From: an uncultured Clostridiaceae bacterium
GTDB taxonomy: Bacteria; Bacillota; Clostridia; Lachnospirales; Lachnospiraceae
Reading direction: 5' to 3'
Length of the DNA stretch: 7,380 nt
Assembly: GCA_949948825.1 (NCBI GenBank)
Contig: CATLIJ010000119.1
Coordinates: 1 to 7,380 of the forward strand
Position 1 is the first letter of the stretch. Every line of letters begins with the position of its first letter. Below the pieces are notes generated by a model, which was given only the letters and a program-made list of their open reading frames with translations, searched no databases and had not been told where the DNA came from. Shown piece after piece: positions 1-6,161 of the stretch. The position numbers were made by a program, and so were the translations under genes.

Positions 1-40
1 AGAACAACGGTAACACCGCTGTCCTTCCATTTGCCATTTC

Positions 41-69
41 ATCATAACATCATAGGAGAATAAAGTCAA
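41..69 (-). promoter_or_regulatory. Candidate divergent sigma-A promoter pointing off the left edge
   Basis: Read on the minus strand, TTGACT (69-64) is followed after exactly 17 bases by TATGAT (46-41). This is close to the TTGACA-N17-TATAAT consensus, and a transcript would start near 36-33. The remaining bases to the window edge are too few to identify a gene. An AAGGA (26-22) followed by GTG (16-14) is one possible start, but this is speculative. The site is back to back with the plus-strand lipoprotein promoter, so the two genes may be divergently transcribed. The assignment rests only on consensus match and spacing; AT-rich intergenic DNA can produce such matches by chance. Confidence 0.4.
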
Positions 70-139
70 GTAACTTTTTGATTTATTGGCAATGGTTGCA
101 TGGTTCTCCCCATAAAAAAGAAAGACTAACTTATCCGGA

Positions 140-168
140 TTGACAGCAAAAAAATAGTATGATACAAT
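140..168 (+). promoter_or_regulatory. Sigma-A promoter of the flavin lipoprotein gene, extended -10
   Basis: A perfect -35 TTGACA (140-145) is followed by a 17-base spacer and the -10 box TACAAT (163-168). A TG dinucleotide at 160-161 gives the extended -10 form TGnTACAAT. Transcription would start around 175, leaving a leader of about 60 bases before the ATG at 236. The leader contains a short inverted repeat, TTGTCT (186-191) and AGACAA (201-206). The ribosome binding site AAGGGAG (222-228) sits 7 bases before the ATG. The near-consensus promoter suggests strong expression unless a regulator intervenes. Confidence 0.8.
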
Positions 169-235
169 GATAAAACATTCACAAATTGTCTAAGCAACAA
201 AGACAAATATCTGTAAAAAGAAAGGGAGAAAACGT

Positions 236-1603
236 ATGCGAAAAGTTTTAGCAATCACACTTTGCGGAGTCCTTGGCATTGGTTTGACCGCTTGCGGCAG
301 CCAGCCTTCCTCCTCTGCCAATCCGTCCACAGAAGCCCCCACAACCACCCAGGCCACAGAGGCACAGGAGGCAAAGGGGGAAGCGCAGACCGGCTCAGCG
401 GAAGGCTTTGGCGGTGAGATTACAGTCAGCCTGACTGTGGAGAACGGAACCATCACAGCCTGCTCCATTCAGGGAGATGACGAAACGCCGGATATTGGCG
501 GAAAGGCTCTGCCAGAGCTGGAAAAGCAGATTGTAAAAGCCAATGGCATTGAAATCGACGGTATTTCCGGCGCAACTGTCACCACAAAAGCAGTCAAAGC
601 TGCAGCCGCCCAGGCTCTTGGCATAGAGCTGGAGGAGGCCGCGGCAGAATCCAAACCAGCAGAGACAGCCGCTCCTGCTGAAAAGGTGGAGATTGACGGA
701 GGACTGCAGATTGGACAAATCTATGCTGCTGCTCACGGAACCAAGTGCTTTACCGAGGCAGTTGCCGTTGTTCAGGATGATGTGATTGTAGCTGCCTACT
801 TAGACGAATTTCAGTTTATTGACAGCAAGGAGGATGTGACCGGCGTACCCAACAGCGACGCAGACTTTGCAGCAGGCTACGCAGATGGACTGGTTCTTTG
901 CTCCAAGCGGGAAAACGCTGCCTATTACAGCGCTTTGATGACTGACCATGCCGGTGCTACGGTTGCCATTGATGCAAACTACGATGCCATTCAAAGCTTC
1001 GCTGTAGGAAAGACGATTGATGAGATTGACACAGTTGCCAAGGGTGATGGAGCTGTGGATGCCGTTTCCGGCGCAACTCTTGTTGACACTGCTGGCTATC
1101 TGACTGCTATTGCAGATGCTGCCCGCGCAGCCAGGGACACGCAGGCTGTGGAATTTACCGGCAATTCGGACAATCTGAAATTGAATGTTGTCTATGGAGC
1201 TGCTCATGGAACCAAGTGCTTTACTACTGCTGCTGCTTTAACGGACGGAGAGAAGATTCTTTTAAGCTATATTGATGAGTTTCAGTTTATCTCCAGCGAT
1301 GCAGATATCACTGGCGTACCCAACAGTGACAGCGATTTCAAGGACGGGTATGCAGAAGGCAGCGTTCTCTGCTCCAAACGTGTAAACGCAGACTATTACA
1401 GCAAGAATATGGCGGATAAAGGCGGCTCCACTGTGAGAATTGACACCAACTTTGATGCCATTCAGAACCACATTAACGGTATGTCCATTACAGATGTGAC
1501 TGCTCTGGCTGACGGGGAGAATCCTGTGGACGCCATCTCCGGCGCAACTTTGGTTGATACGGCAGGCTACTTACATACCGTGCTGGATGCGGCGAAAAAT
1601 TAG
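236..1603 (+). CDS. Secreted lipoprotein with three predicted covalent FMN sites (FMN-binding domain plus two tandem PplA-like modules)
   Basis: The 455-residue product has a lipoprotein signal peptide: basic MRK, a hydrophobic stretch, then lipobox LTAC with the lipidated cysteine at C20. An Ala/Thr/Glu/Pro-rich tether (about 21-56) follows. Residues about 57-130 form a compact FMN_bind domain. A second linker (about 131-156) leads to two tandem modules of about 140 residues each (about 158-298 and 315-454), more than half identical over their best-conserved blocks. The motif D-x-x-S-G-A-T occurs at D108-T114, D275-T281 and D432-T438. In the NqrC/RnfG and FMN_bind families ApbE attaches FMN to the final Thr, so T114, T281 and T438 are predicted acceptors. 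The paired modules recall Listeria PplA, a lipoprotein of flavin-based extracellular electron transfer. That specific link is from memory and would need a search. No ApbE or partner reductase lies in the window. The start is supported by AAGGGAG 7 bases upstream. Confidence 0.85.
   Translation: MRKVLAITLCGVLGIGLTACGSQPSSSANPSTEAPTTTQATEAQEAKGEAQTGSAEGFGGEITVSLTVENGTITACSIQGDDETPDIGGKALPELEKQIVKANGIEIDGISGATVTTKAVKAAAAQALGIELEEAAAESKPAETAAPAEKVEIDGGLQIGQIYAAAHGTKCFTEAVAVVQDDVIVAAYLDEFQFIDSKEDVTGVPNSDADFAAGYADGLVLCSKRENAAYYSALMTDHAGATVAIDANYDAIQSFAVGKTIDEIDTVAKGDGAVDAVSGATLVDTAGYLTAIADAARAARDTQAVEFTGNSDNLKLNVVYGAAHGTKCFTTAAALTDGEKILLSYIDEFQFISSDADITGVPNSDSDFKDGYAEGSVLCSKRVNADYYSKNMADKGGSTVRIDTNFDAIQNHINGMSITDVTALADGENPVDAISGATLVDTAGYLHTVLDAAKN
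707..1129 (+). repeat. Internal protein repeat, copy 1 of the PplA-like flavin module
   Basis: This copy encodes residues about 158-298 of the lipoprotein. It shares with copy 2 the ordered blocks AAHGTKCFT, DEFQFI, TGVPNSD, DF, GYA, VLCSKR, YYS, DAIQ and SGATLVDTAGYL. Two cysteines (C171 and C222) lie at equivalent places in both copies. The flavin attachment motif is at its C-terminal end (D275 to T281). The DNA has diverged at many synonymous sites, so the duplication looks old rather than recent. Confidence 0.85.
1178..1597 (+). repeat. Internal protein repeat, copy 2 of the PplA-like flavin module
   Basis: This copy encodes residues about 315-454 and runs to the end of the protein. It aligns with copy 1 with almost no gaps, apart from a small difference just before the flavin motif (D432 to T438). 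Its cysteines are C328 and C379. A short spacer of about 15 residues joins the two copies, so the modules are probably arranged like beads with little flexible linker between them. Confidence 0.85.
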
Positions 1604-1633
1604 TATTGTGAAATGCAGCCATACATAACACAG

Positions 1634-1674
1634 AAAAAGGCGGACAACAGGCATATGCTGTTGTCCGCCTTTTT
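1634..1674. terminator. Bidirectional intrinsic terminator between convergent genes
   Basis: A perfect inverted repeat has a 12-bp GC-containing stem (GGCGGACAACAG at 1639-1650 with CTGTTGTCCGCC at 1658-1669) and loop GCATATG. It is flanked by five A on the left and five T on the right, so in either direction the hairpin is followed by a U run. It lies 30 bases after the lipoprotein stop (1603) and about 55 bases after the dipeptidase stop (1729), and can serve both convergent transcripts. Confidence 0.93.
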
Positions 1675-1728
1675 CTTGTGCTGCCGCAGCCAGCTGCAGG
1701 CAGAAAAATACAGTACATCGACTGTCTC

Positions 1729-3135
1729 TTAACCGCAAAGCTCCACAATGGCCTGGGCAAACATCTTTGCGCTCATCACAAGCTCCTCCACCACAGCAAA
1801 TTCATCTGCCCCGTGCATCCGGTTATCTGTCTCTGGCATGGACGCGCCAAATGCCACGCCATTCTTCAAATCATGAACATAGGTGCCGCCTCCAATGGAA
1901 AGGCATTTCCCCTCTTTTCCGGTATAGCGCTCATAAATATTCAGCAGGGTCTTAACAAGCCTGGAATCCCCGTCCACCTGATGAGGCGCTGACATGGAAT
2001 CATTCAGCAGACAAAAGCCCTCCTGCGCCATTTTCTCCTGAATCACCTTTAACACATTGTCTTCATTTCCGCAAACCGGAACCCGGCTGTCAAACTGACC
2101 GTCCAGCCCAGCCTGGTCCACAGTCAGCATGGAAAATGCCAGTGTCAGATCTCCGGACACAGTATCCTCCATGTTTACGCCCAGGGCTGTTCCGTTCACA
2201 TCTCCATGGGGAATGAGGGCTGCCAGCTTTTTTAAGCTTTCCACCTGAGGACATTCTGCAAGAGGAAGACAGCAGACCAGGGACAAAAGTCCGGTAAGGG
2301 CATTGTTTCCTTCTGTGGGCTTACTGGCATGGGCTCCTGCTCCAATGGCTGTAATCTCACAAAACGGCTCTTTGGACACAAACTGAAATTCAATTCCTGT
2401 TTTCTTCTTCACTGCTTCTGCCGTCTCCTCCAAAAGGGAAAGCTCCAATCCCTCCACTGTGGCAGCCGCTTTTCCCGGCACCACATTAAGCTTGGTTCCT
2501 GCCTCAATCTTCACCAGTCTTGGCAGTTGGGAGGAAGCTTCAAATTCTGCTGTGAAATGTCCGCCCAAACGCCCTTTTTCCACATTTACAACCGGATATT
2601 GTCCGTCTGGTGAAAAGGTCATGGGCGCTTCCTTTTCAATCCCATAATAATGCTTAATATCTGAACTGCCGCACTCTTCATCCGTTCCCATAATCAGACG
2701 GACATTTTTCTTTAAAGGAATCCCCAGCTCCTTCACTGCCCGCATGGCATAGAGCGCAGCCACAGCCGGACCCTTGTCATCTGCAGTGCCGCGGCCATAC
2801 AGATTGCCGTCCTTTACCACTGGCTGAAAGGGCTCTGTCACCTGCCAGCCCTCTCCTGCCGGAACCACATCCAGATGAGCCAGGATATCCAGCTGCTTTG
2901 GCAGGCTGCCGTCAAAATCCACACACCCTACATACCCATCATAATCCTGGACCTCAAAGCCATACCCCTCTGCCATATCCAATGCCGCGTCCAGACACTC
3001 TGCCGCCCCGGGACCGTAAGGCATATCCTCCTCTGCCGGCATTTTCTCACTGTTAATCCGGCACAATTCGCAAATATCCTCAATCATCTCCTGAGTGTGG
3101 GCATTCATGTAAGCTTCGATTTTCTCTTTATACAT
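1729..3135 (-). CDS. pepV: M20 family dipeptidase, PepV type
   Basis: This is a cytoplasmic di-zinc peptidase expected to cleave dipeptides, probably including those with an N-terminal beta-alanine or D-residue. At 468 residues it matches the usual PepV length of about 470. The M20 metal and catalytic residues are all visible: H87 and D89 in AHLDVVP, D119 in GRGTADDKG, E153 (catalytic base) and E154 in TDEECGSSD, D177 in SPDGQYP, and H441 in MHGADE. H269 in GAHASKP fits the lid-domain histidine that contacts substrate. The numbering agrees almost exactly with that remembered for Lactobacillus PepV. A GGGTYVHDLKNGVAFG block near 415-430 is also typical. The start has AAGGAG (3150-3145) 9 bases upstream. 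It lies 47 bases after the yqeY-like gene and is probably cotranscribed, ending at the shared terminator. Exact substrate is uncertain, since PepV and Sapep-like enzymes are close relatives. Confidence 0.9.
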   Translation of the reverse strand: MYKEKIEAYMNAHTQEMIEDICELCRINSEKMPAEEDMPYGPGAAECLDAALDMAEGYGFEVQDYDGYVGCVDFDGSLPKQLDILAHLDVVPAGEGWQVTEPFQPVVKDGNLYGRGTADDKGPAVAALYAMRAVKELGIPLKKNVRLIMGTDEECGSSDIKHYYGIEKEAPMTFSPDGQYPVVNVEKGRLGGHFTAEFEASSQLPRLVKIEAGTKLNVVPGKAAATVEGLELSLLEETAEAVKKKTGIEFQFVSKEPFCEITAIGAGAHASKPTEGNNALTGLLSLVCCLPLAECPQVESLKKLAALIPHGDVNGTALGVNMEDTVSGDLTLAFSMLTVDQAGLDGQFDSRVPVCGNEDNVLKVIQEKMAQEGFCLLNDSMSAPHQVDGDSRLVKTLLNIYERYTGKEGKCLSIGGGTYVHDLKNGVAFGASMPETDNRMHGADEFAVVEELVMSAKMFAQAIVELCG

Positions 3136-3182
3136 TTTACCTGTCTCCTTAAATTTTTCTTTTTTATAAAAGCCCTGGAGGA

Positions 3183-3632
3183 TTATTTTTTCATCATCCC
3201 TGCCAGGGTCTCATTGACCAGCTTTCCGTCTGCCTTTCCTTTTACCTTTGGCATCAGAACCTTCATGATTTTGCCCTTATCTCCATTGGTCGGCTCCTCA
3301 ATCCCAAGCTCTGCCAGAACTCCCAGAATCACCTCTTTGATCTGCTCCACCCCCATGTCCTCAGGAGCAAATTCTTTATATACCGCGATTCTTCCCGCTG
3401 CCTCCCTGCGGATATCCTCCCTATCAGCGGGAGCTGAATCATAGGTCTCCTGGGTCTGGCGGATCTCCTTCTTTACAATCCCATTCTCCTCGTCCTCAGT
3501 CAGCTCCTCTCTCTTGTCAATCTGCGCATTTTTCAGGGCGGAAAGCAGCATGGACAGAGCGTCCTTTCTTGCCTTGTCCTTTGCCTTCATCGCTTCCACC
3601 ATAGCTGCTCTTACTACATCAATTTTGCTCAT
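3183..3632 (-). CDS. yqeY: YqeY/GatB-like domain protein
   Basis: The product has 149 residues, the normal size for stand-alone YqeY proteins. It is a lysine- and glutamate-rich helical protein. The N-terminal part (MSKIDVVRAAMVEAMKAKDK, then LSMLLSALKNAQIDKREELT) is the family signature. The C-terminal tail contains MPKVKGKADGKLVN, matching the tRNA-contacting tail domain of GatB. YqeY proteins resemble the end of the Asp/Glu-tRNA amidotransferase GatB subunit, but their own function is not established, so a tRNA-related role is only inferred. The frame is open to 3665, overlapping prfC. I prefer the ATG at 3632 because AAAGGA (3648-3643) lies 10 bases upstream and the protein then begins as the family does. 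This leaves 19 bases after the prfC stop, so the two are almost certainly cotranscribed and perhaps translationally coupled. Confidence 0.88.
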   Translation of the reverse strand: MSKIDVVRAAMVEAMKAKDKARKDALSMLLSALKNAQIDKREELTEDEENGIVKKEIRQTQETYDSAPADREDIRREAAGRIAVYKEFAPEDMGVEQIKEVILGVLAELGIEEPTNGDKGKIMKVLMPKVKGKADGKLVNETLAGMMKK

Positions 3633-3651
3633 TTCTGTTCTTTCCTTTCTG

Positions 3652-5244
3652 TTAGCTGCGTCCAAAGTTCTCCAGTATTAATCCTGGATTCCGCTCCTCC
3701 ACCATGCCTACGCTCCAGCTGTTTACAAACAGCAGCAGAGGATTGTCCTTTAAATCCTTGATTCGTTTCATATCAGAAGTGCCCTGGATCTTTTCCACAT
3801 CCACCTCTTCCTTATTCACAATCCAGCGGATATATTCATAAGGAAGCTTCTCCAGCTTTACTTCCACATTATATTCATTCTCCAGACGGTAGGTCAGCAC
3901 CTCAAACTGAAGCTCTCCCACCACTCCCACAATGATTTCCTCCATACCTGTGTTAAATTCCTGAAAGATCTGGATGGCGCCCTCCTGGGCAATCTGGCTG
4001 ACTCCCTTTAAAAACTGCTTCCGCTTCATGGTGTCCATCTGCCTTACCCTTGCAAAATGCTCCGGCGCAAAGGTGGGAATCCCTTCAAATTCAAATTTTT
4101 CATTGGACAGACACAGAGTATCCCCAATGGAAAAAATTCCGGGATCAAACACTCCGATAATATCTCCCGCATAGGCTTCCTCCACAATCTTCCTATCCTG
4201 GGCCATCATCTGCTGGGGCTGGGACAGACGGATTTTCTTTCCTCCCTGAATGTGGTTTACCTCCATCCCTGCCTCAAACTTCCCGGAAACAATCCGCATA
4301 AAGGCAATCCGGTCCCTGTGGGCCTTGTTCATATTGGCCTGAATCTTAAACACAAAGGCAGAAAAATCTTCCGTAAAGGGATCAATCTCTCCGGTCCTGG
4401 TCTTTCTTGCCAGAGGAGATGTGGTCATCTGAAGAAAATGCTGCAGAAACGTCTCCACACCAAAATTCGTGAGTGCAGACCCGAAAAACACCGGAGACAG
4501 GTTCCCCCGGCTTACTCTTTCCTGGTCAAACTCATCACTGGCTCCATCCAACAATTCAATCTCATCCAACAGCTGCCCGTAATAGCTGGCGCCAATGACA
4601 TGCTCCGCATCGCTGCCGTCCAGGTCAAAGGTCTGAGCAGCTACCTCCTTCTGTCCGCCCATGGCAGCTGTAAAGGTTGTAATCTTTCTGGTGTTCCGGT
4701 CATAGACTCCTTTAAAATTCTTTCCGCAGCCAATAGGCCAGTTGATTGGACAGGTGCGGATTCCCAGGACATTCTCAATCTCGTCCATAAGTTCAAAGGG
4801 ATCTCTGGCCTCCCGGTCCATTTTGTTAATAAAGGTAAAAATCGGAATCCCCCGCATAACGCACACTTTAAAAAGCTTAATGGTCTGAGCCTCCACGCCC
4901 TTGGAGCCGTCAATGACCATCACCGCGCTGTCTGCTGCCATCAATGTCCGGTAAGTGTCCTCCGAAAAATCCTGGTGTCCCGGCGTATCCAGAATGTTAA
5001 TGCAAAATCCATCGTAGGCAAACTGCATCACAGAAGATGTGACGGAAATTCCCCTTTCCTTCTCAATCTCCATCCAGTCTGACACTGCATATTTGGCGGC
5101 CTTCCGCCCCTTCACTGTGCCTGCCAGATTAATGGCTCCGCCGTACAGCAGAAATTTCTCAGTCAAAGTAGTCTTTCCCGCATCCGGATGGGAAATAATG
5201 GCAAAAGTCCTTCGTTTTTTTATTTCATCCTTCTTGTTTGACAA
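3652..5244 (-). CDS. prfC: Peptide chain release factor 3 (RF3 GTPase)
   Basis: RF3 is a translational GTPase that removes RF1/RF2 from the ribosome after peptide release. GTPase motifs are intact (numbering from the upstream ATG at 5259): G1 SHPDAGKT 23-30, G2 region RGISVTSS 69-76, G3 DTPGH 91-95, G4 NKMD 145-148 and G5 SAL 261-263. EF-Tu-like domain 2 and a C-terminal domain follow, ending ENFGRS. Length is 530 residues from the TTG (535 from the ATG), against 529 in E. coli. RF3 is favoured over EF-G or TetM by RRTFAIISHPDAGKTT and GTVKGRKAAKYAVSDWMEIE. I chose TTG 5244 because GGAGG (5257-5253) lies 8 bases before it and the ATG at 5259 has no ribosome binding site. The predicted transcript start (about 5260) would make that ATG leaderless, and the resulting MSNKKDEIKKRRTF fits my recollection of clostridial RF3 N-termini. 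Identity is very secure; only the start is open. Confidence 0.95.
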   Translation of the reverse strand: MSNKKDEIKKRRTFAIISHPDAGKTTLTEKFLLYGGAINLAGTVKGRKAAKYAVSDWMEIEKERGISVTSSVMQFAYDGFCINILDTPGHQDFSEDTYRTLMAADSAVMVIDGSKGVEAQTIKLFKVCVMRGIPIFTFINKMDREARDPFELMDEIENVLGIRTCPINWPIGCGKNFKGVYDRNTRKITTFTAAMGGQKEVAAQTFDLDGSDAEHVIGASYYGQLLDEIELLDGASDEFDQERVSRGNLSPVFFGSALTNFGVETFLQHFLQMTTSPLARKTRTGEIDPFTEDFSAFVFKIQANMNKAHRDRIAFMRIVSGKFEAGMEVNHIQGGKKIRLSQPQQMMAQDRKIVEEAYAGDIIGVFDPGIFSIGDTLCLSNEKFEFEGIPTFAPEHFARVRQMDTMKRKQFLKGVSQIAQEGAIQIFQEFNTGMEEIIVGVVGELQFEVLTYRLENEYNVEVKLEKLPYEYIRWIVNKEEVDVEKIQGTSDMKRIKDLKDNPLLLFVNSWSVGMVEERNPGLILENFGRS

Positions 5245-5252
5245 GAGTTTGT

Positions 5253-5257
5253 CCTCC
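5253..5257 (-). promoter_or_regulatory. Ribosome binding site deciding the prfC start
   Basis: GGAGG on the minus strand begins with the G of the upstream ATG (5259-5257) and stands 8 bases before the in-frame TTG at 5244. It therefore cannot serve the ATG and is well placed for the TTG. This is the main sequence argument for the shorter RF3. Confidence 0.65.
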
Positions 5258-5266
5258 ATCGTCTTA

Positions 5267-5294
5267 TTTATAACCGTTCAGACTGAACGGTCAT
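5267..5294 (-). promoter_or_regulatory. Promoter in front of prfC with palindromic operator in the spacer
   Basis: On the minus strand a -35-like ATGACC (5294-5289) is followed by a 16-base spacer and the -10 box TATAAA (5272-5267). The start of transcription would be about 5261-5259. The -35 matches TTGACA at four of six positions. The site is in the only gap between the esterase and prfC. It would give prfC, yqeY and pepV their own promoter in addition to any read-through from coaBC. Confidence 0.6.
5273..5291. promoter_or_regulatory. Perfect 19-base palindrome, likely operator for a dimeric repressor
   Basis: ACCGTTCAG, one central base, then CTGAACGGT: nine-base arms that are exact inverted copies. 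It fills the spacer and overlaps the -35 end of the prfC promoter, where a bound protein would block RNA polymerase. Size, symmetry and the GAACGGT half-site style suit a TetR-family repressor, but the family assignment is inference and no regulator gene is in the window. A terminator is unlikely: the loop would be very small and neither side has a T run. Confidence 0.65.
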
Positions 5295-5296
5295 GG

Positions 5297-6136
5297 CTAA
5301 TTGCCGGAAGGCTGCAGATAGCGCCGGCCCTCAATCCAAGATTGTACCAGCAAAATCCAGCTTTGGCAACCCGGTTCCACCAAATAATCTTTTCCTCCGG
5401 CAGTTTCCTTTGTGGCCAGGGACAATCCATGGCAGCCATAAGGATATAAATGCATCTCAAAATTCACATGGTTTTTCTTCATGGCTTCTGCCAGCAAAAG
5501 GCTGTTTTCCACAGGAACTGTATCATCTGTAATGGTATGCCACAGAAAAACCGGAGGCATCTGGCTGGTCACATGATGTTCCAGGGAAACTGCCTGCCTT
5601 AGCTCCAAACTGGCCTCCTCTCCCAAAAGGGCCTCAAAAGATCCTGGATGACAATGTTCTCCTGCTGTAATCACCGGATAGCAGAGAATCACTCCATCTG
5701 GCCGCACATCTCTCCCGGTCCGGCCAATCCCCTCATAAGCCACCGGGCGGTTCCAGAACACGCCTATACTGCAGGCCAGATGGCCTCCTGCAGAAAAACC
5801 GCAGACCAGAATGGATTCCGGATCTCCATCCCACTCCCTGGCATGTTCCCGGACCGTGGCCACGGCAAGGGCCAGCTCCCGCAAAGCCACTGGAAAACGG
5901 TTGGGGGACACACTGTAATTCAGCACACAGGCATGACACCCCATGGCAAGAAACTTCATGGCAACCGGCTCTCCCTCCCGTTCCGAGCAAAACCCATATC
6001 CTCCTCCCGGAACCACAATCACTATGGGGCGCTTTCCCTCTGGCTTTTCTCCCACAGAATCCAGCAAATACATGGTAAGAACCGCCTCGCCTGTCTTCTG
6101 CCCCTCCACTTTCAGTTTCATTTTCTCGTATCTCAT
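5297..6136 (-). CDS. Alpha/beta-hydrolase esterase (acetyl-xylan esterase / BD-FAE-like)
   Basis: This 279-residue cytoplasmic hydrolase has no signal peptide. The oxyanion-hole motif VPGGGYGF is at 42-49, the nucleophile elbow GFSAGGH places Ser115, the acid is D204 in TDDTVPVENS, and the base is His236 in GCHGLSL. This order and the GGGY form match the carbohydrate or xylan acetyl/feruloyl esterases often called BD-FAE or acetyl esterase, more than classical lipases. Substrate cannot be read from sequence; intracellular deacetylation of imported sugars is plausible. The frame is open to an ATG at 6151, but that ATG overlaps the ribosome binding site GGAGG (6148-6144), which stands 7 bases before the ATG at 6136, so 6136 is preferred. 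It begins 25 bases after the coaBC stop, implying cotranscription. It ends just before the operator-like palindrome and no terminator is seen. Confidence 0.85.
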   Translation of the reverse strand: MRYEKMKLKVEGQKTGEAVLTMYLLDSVGEKPEGKRPIVIVVPGGGYGFCSEREGEPVAMKFLAMGCHACVLNYSVSPNRFPVALRELALAVATVREHAREWDGDPESILVCGFSAGGHLACSIGVFWNRPVAYEGIGRTGRDVRPDGVILCYPVITAGEHCHPGSFEALLGEEASLELRQAVSLEHHVTSQMPPVFLWHTITDDTVPVENSLLLAEAMKKNHVNFEMHLYPYGCHGLSLATKETAGGKDYLVEPGCQSWILLVQSWIEGRRYLQPSGN

Positions 6137-6143
6137 AAATTTT

Positions 6144-6148
6144 CCTCC
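6144..6148 (-). promoter_or_regulatory. Ribosome binding site deciding the esterase start
   Basis: GGAGG lies 7 bases before the ATG at 6136 and immediately follows the alternative ATG at 6151 (6151-6149). A ribosome guided by it would start at 6136, trimming five residues from the longest open frame. Confidence 0.75.
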
Positions 6149-6161
6149 CATTCCCTAATGC

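Noticed and set aside
3136..3182. Possible separate promoter for the dipeptidase gene
   Set aside because: A TATAAA is present on the minus strand, but the sequence 16-18 bases upstream has no -35 likeness; the short gap fits cotranscription better.
3160..3215. CCCTGG and CCAGGG arms around the yqeY stop as a terminator
   Set aside because: The stem is only six base pairs with a loop of about 24 bases and an interrupted T run (CTTTTAT), so it is too weak to call.
4057..5082. Long plus-strand open frame opposite prfC
   Set aside because: It lies wholly inside the highly conserved RF3 gene, its translation shows no recognisable domain, and it has no promoter or good ribosome binding site. It is explained as a by-product of RF3 codon use.
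5273..5291. Palindrome read as an intrinsic terminator after the esterase
   Set aside because: With one central base it can only form a hairpin with a very tight loop, and TATAAATAAG rather than a T run follows on the minus strand. Operator fits better.
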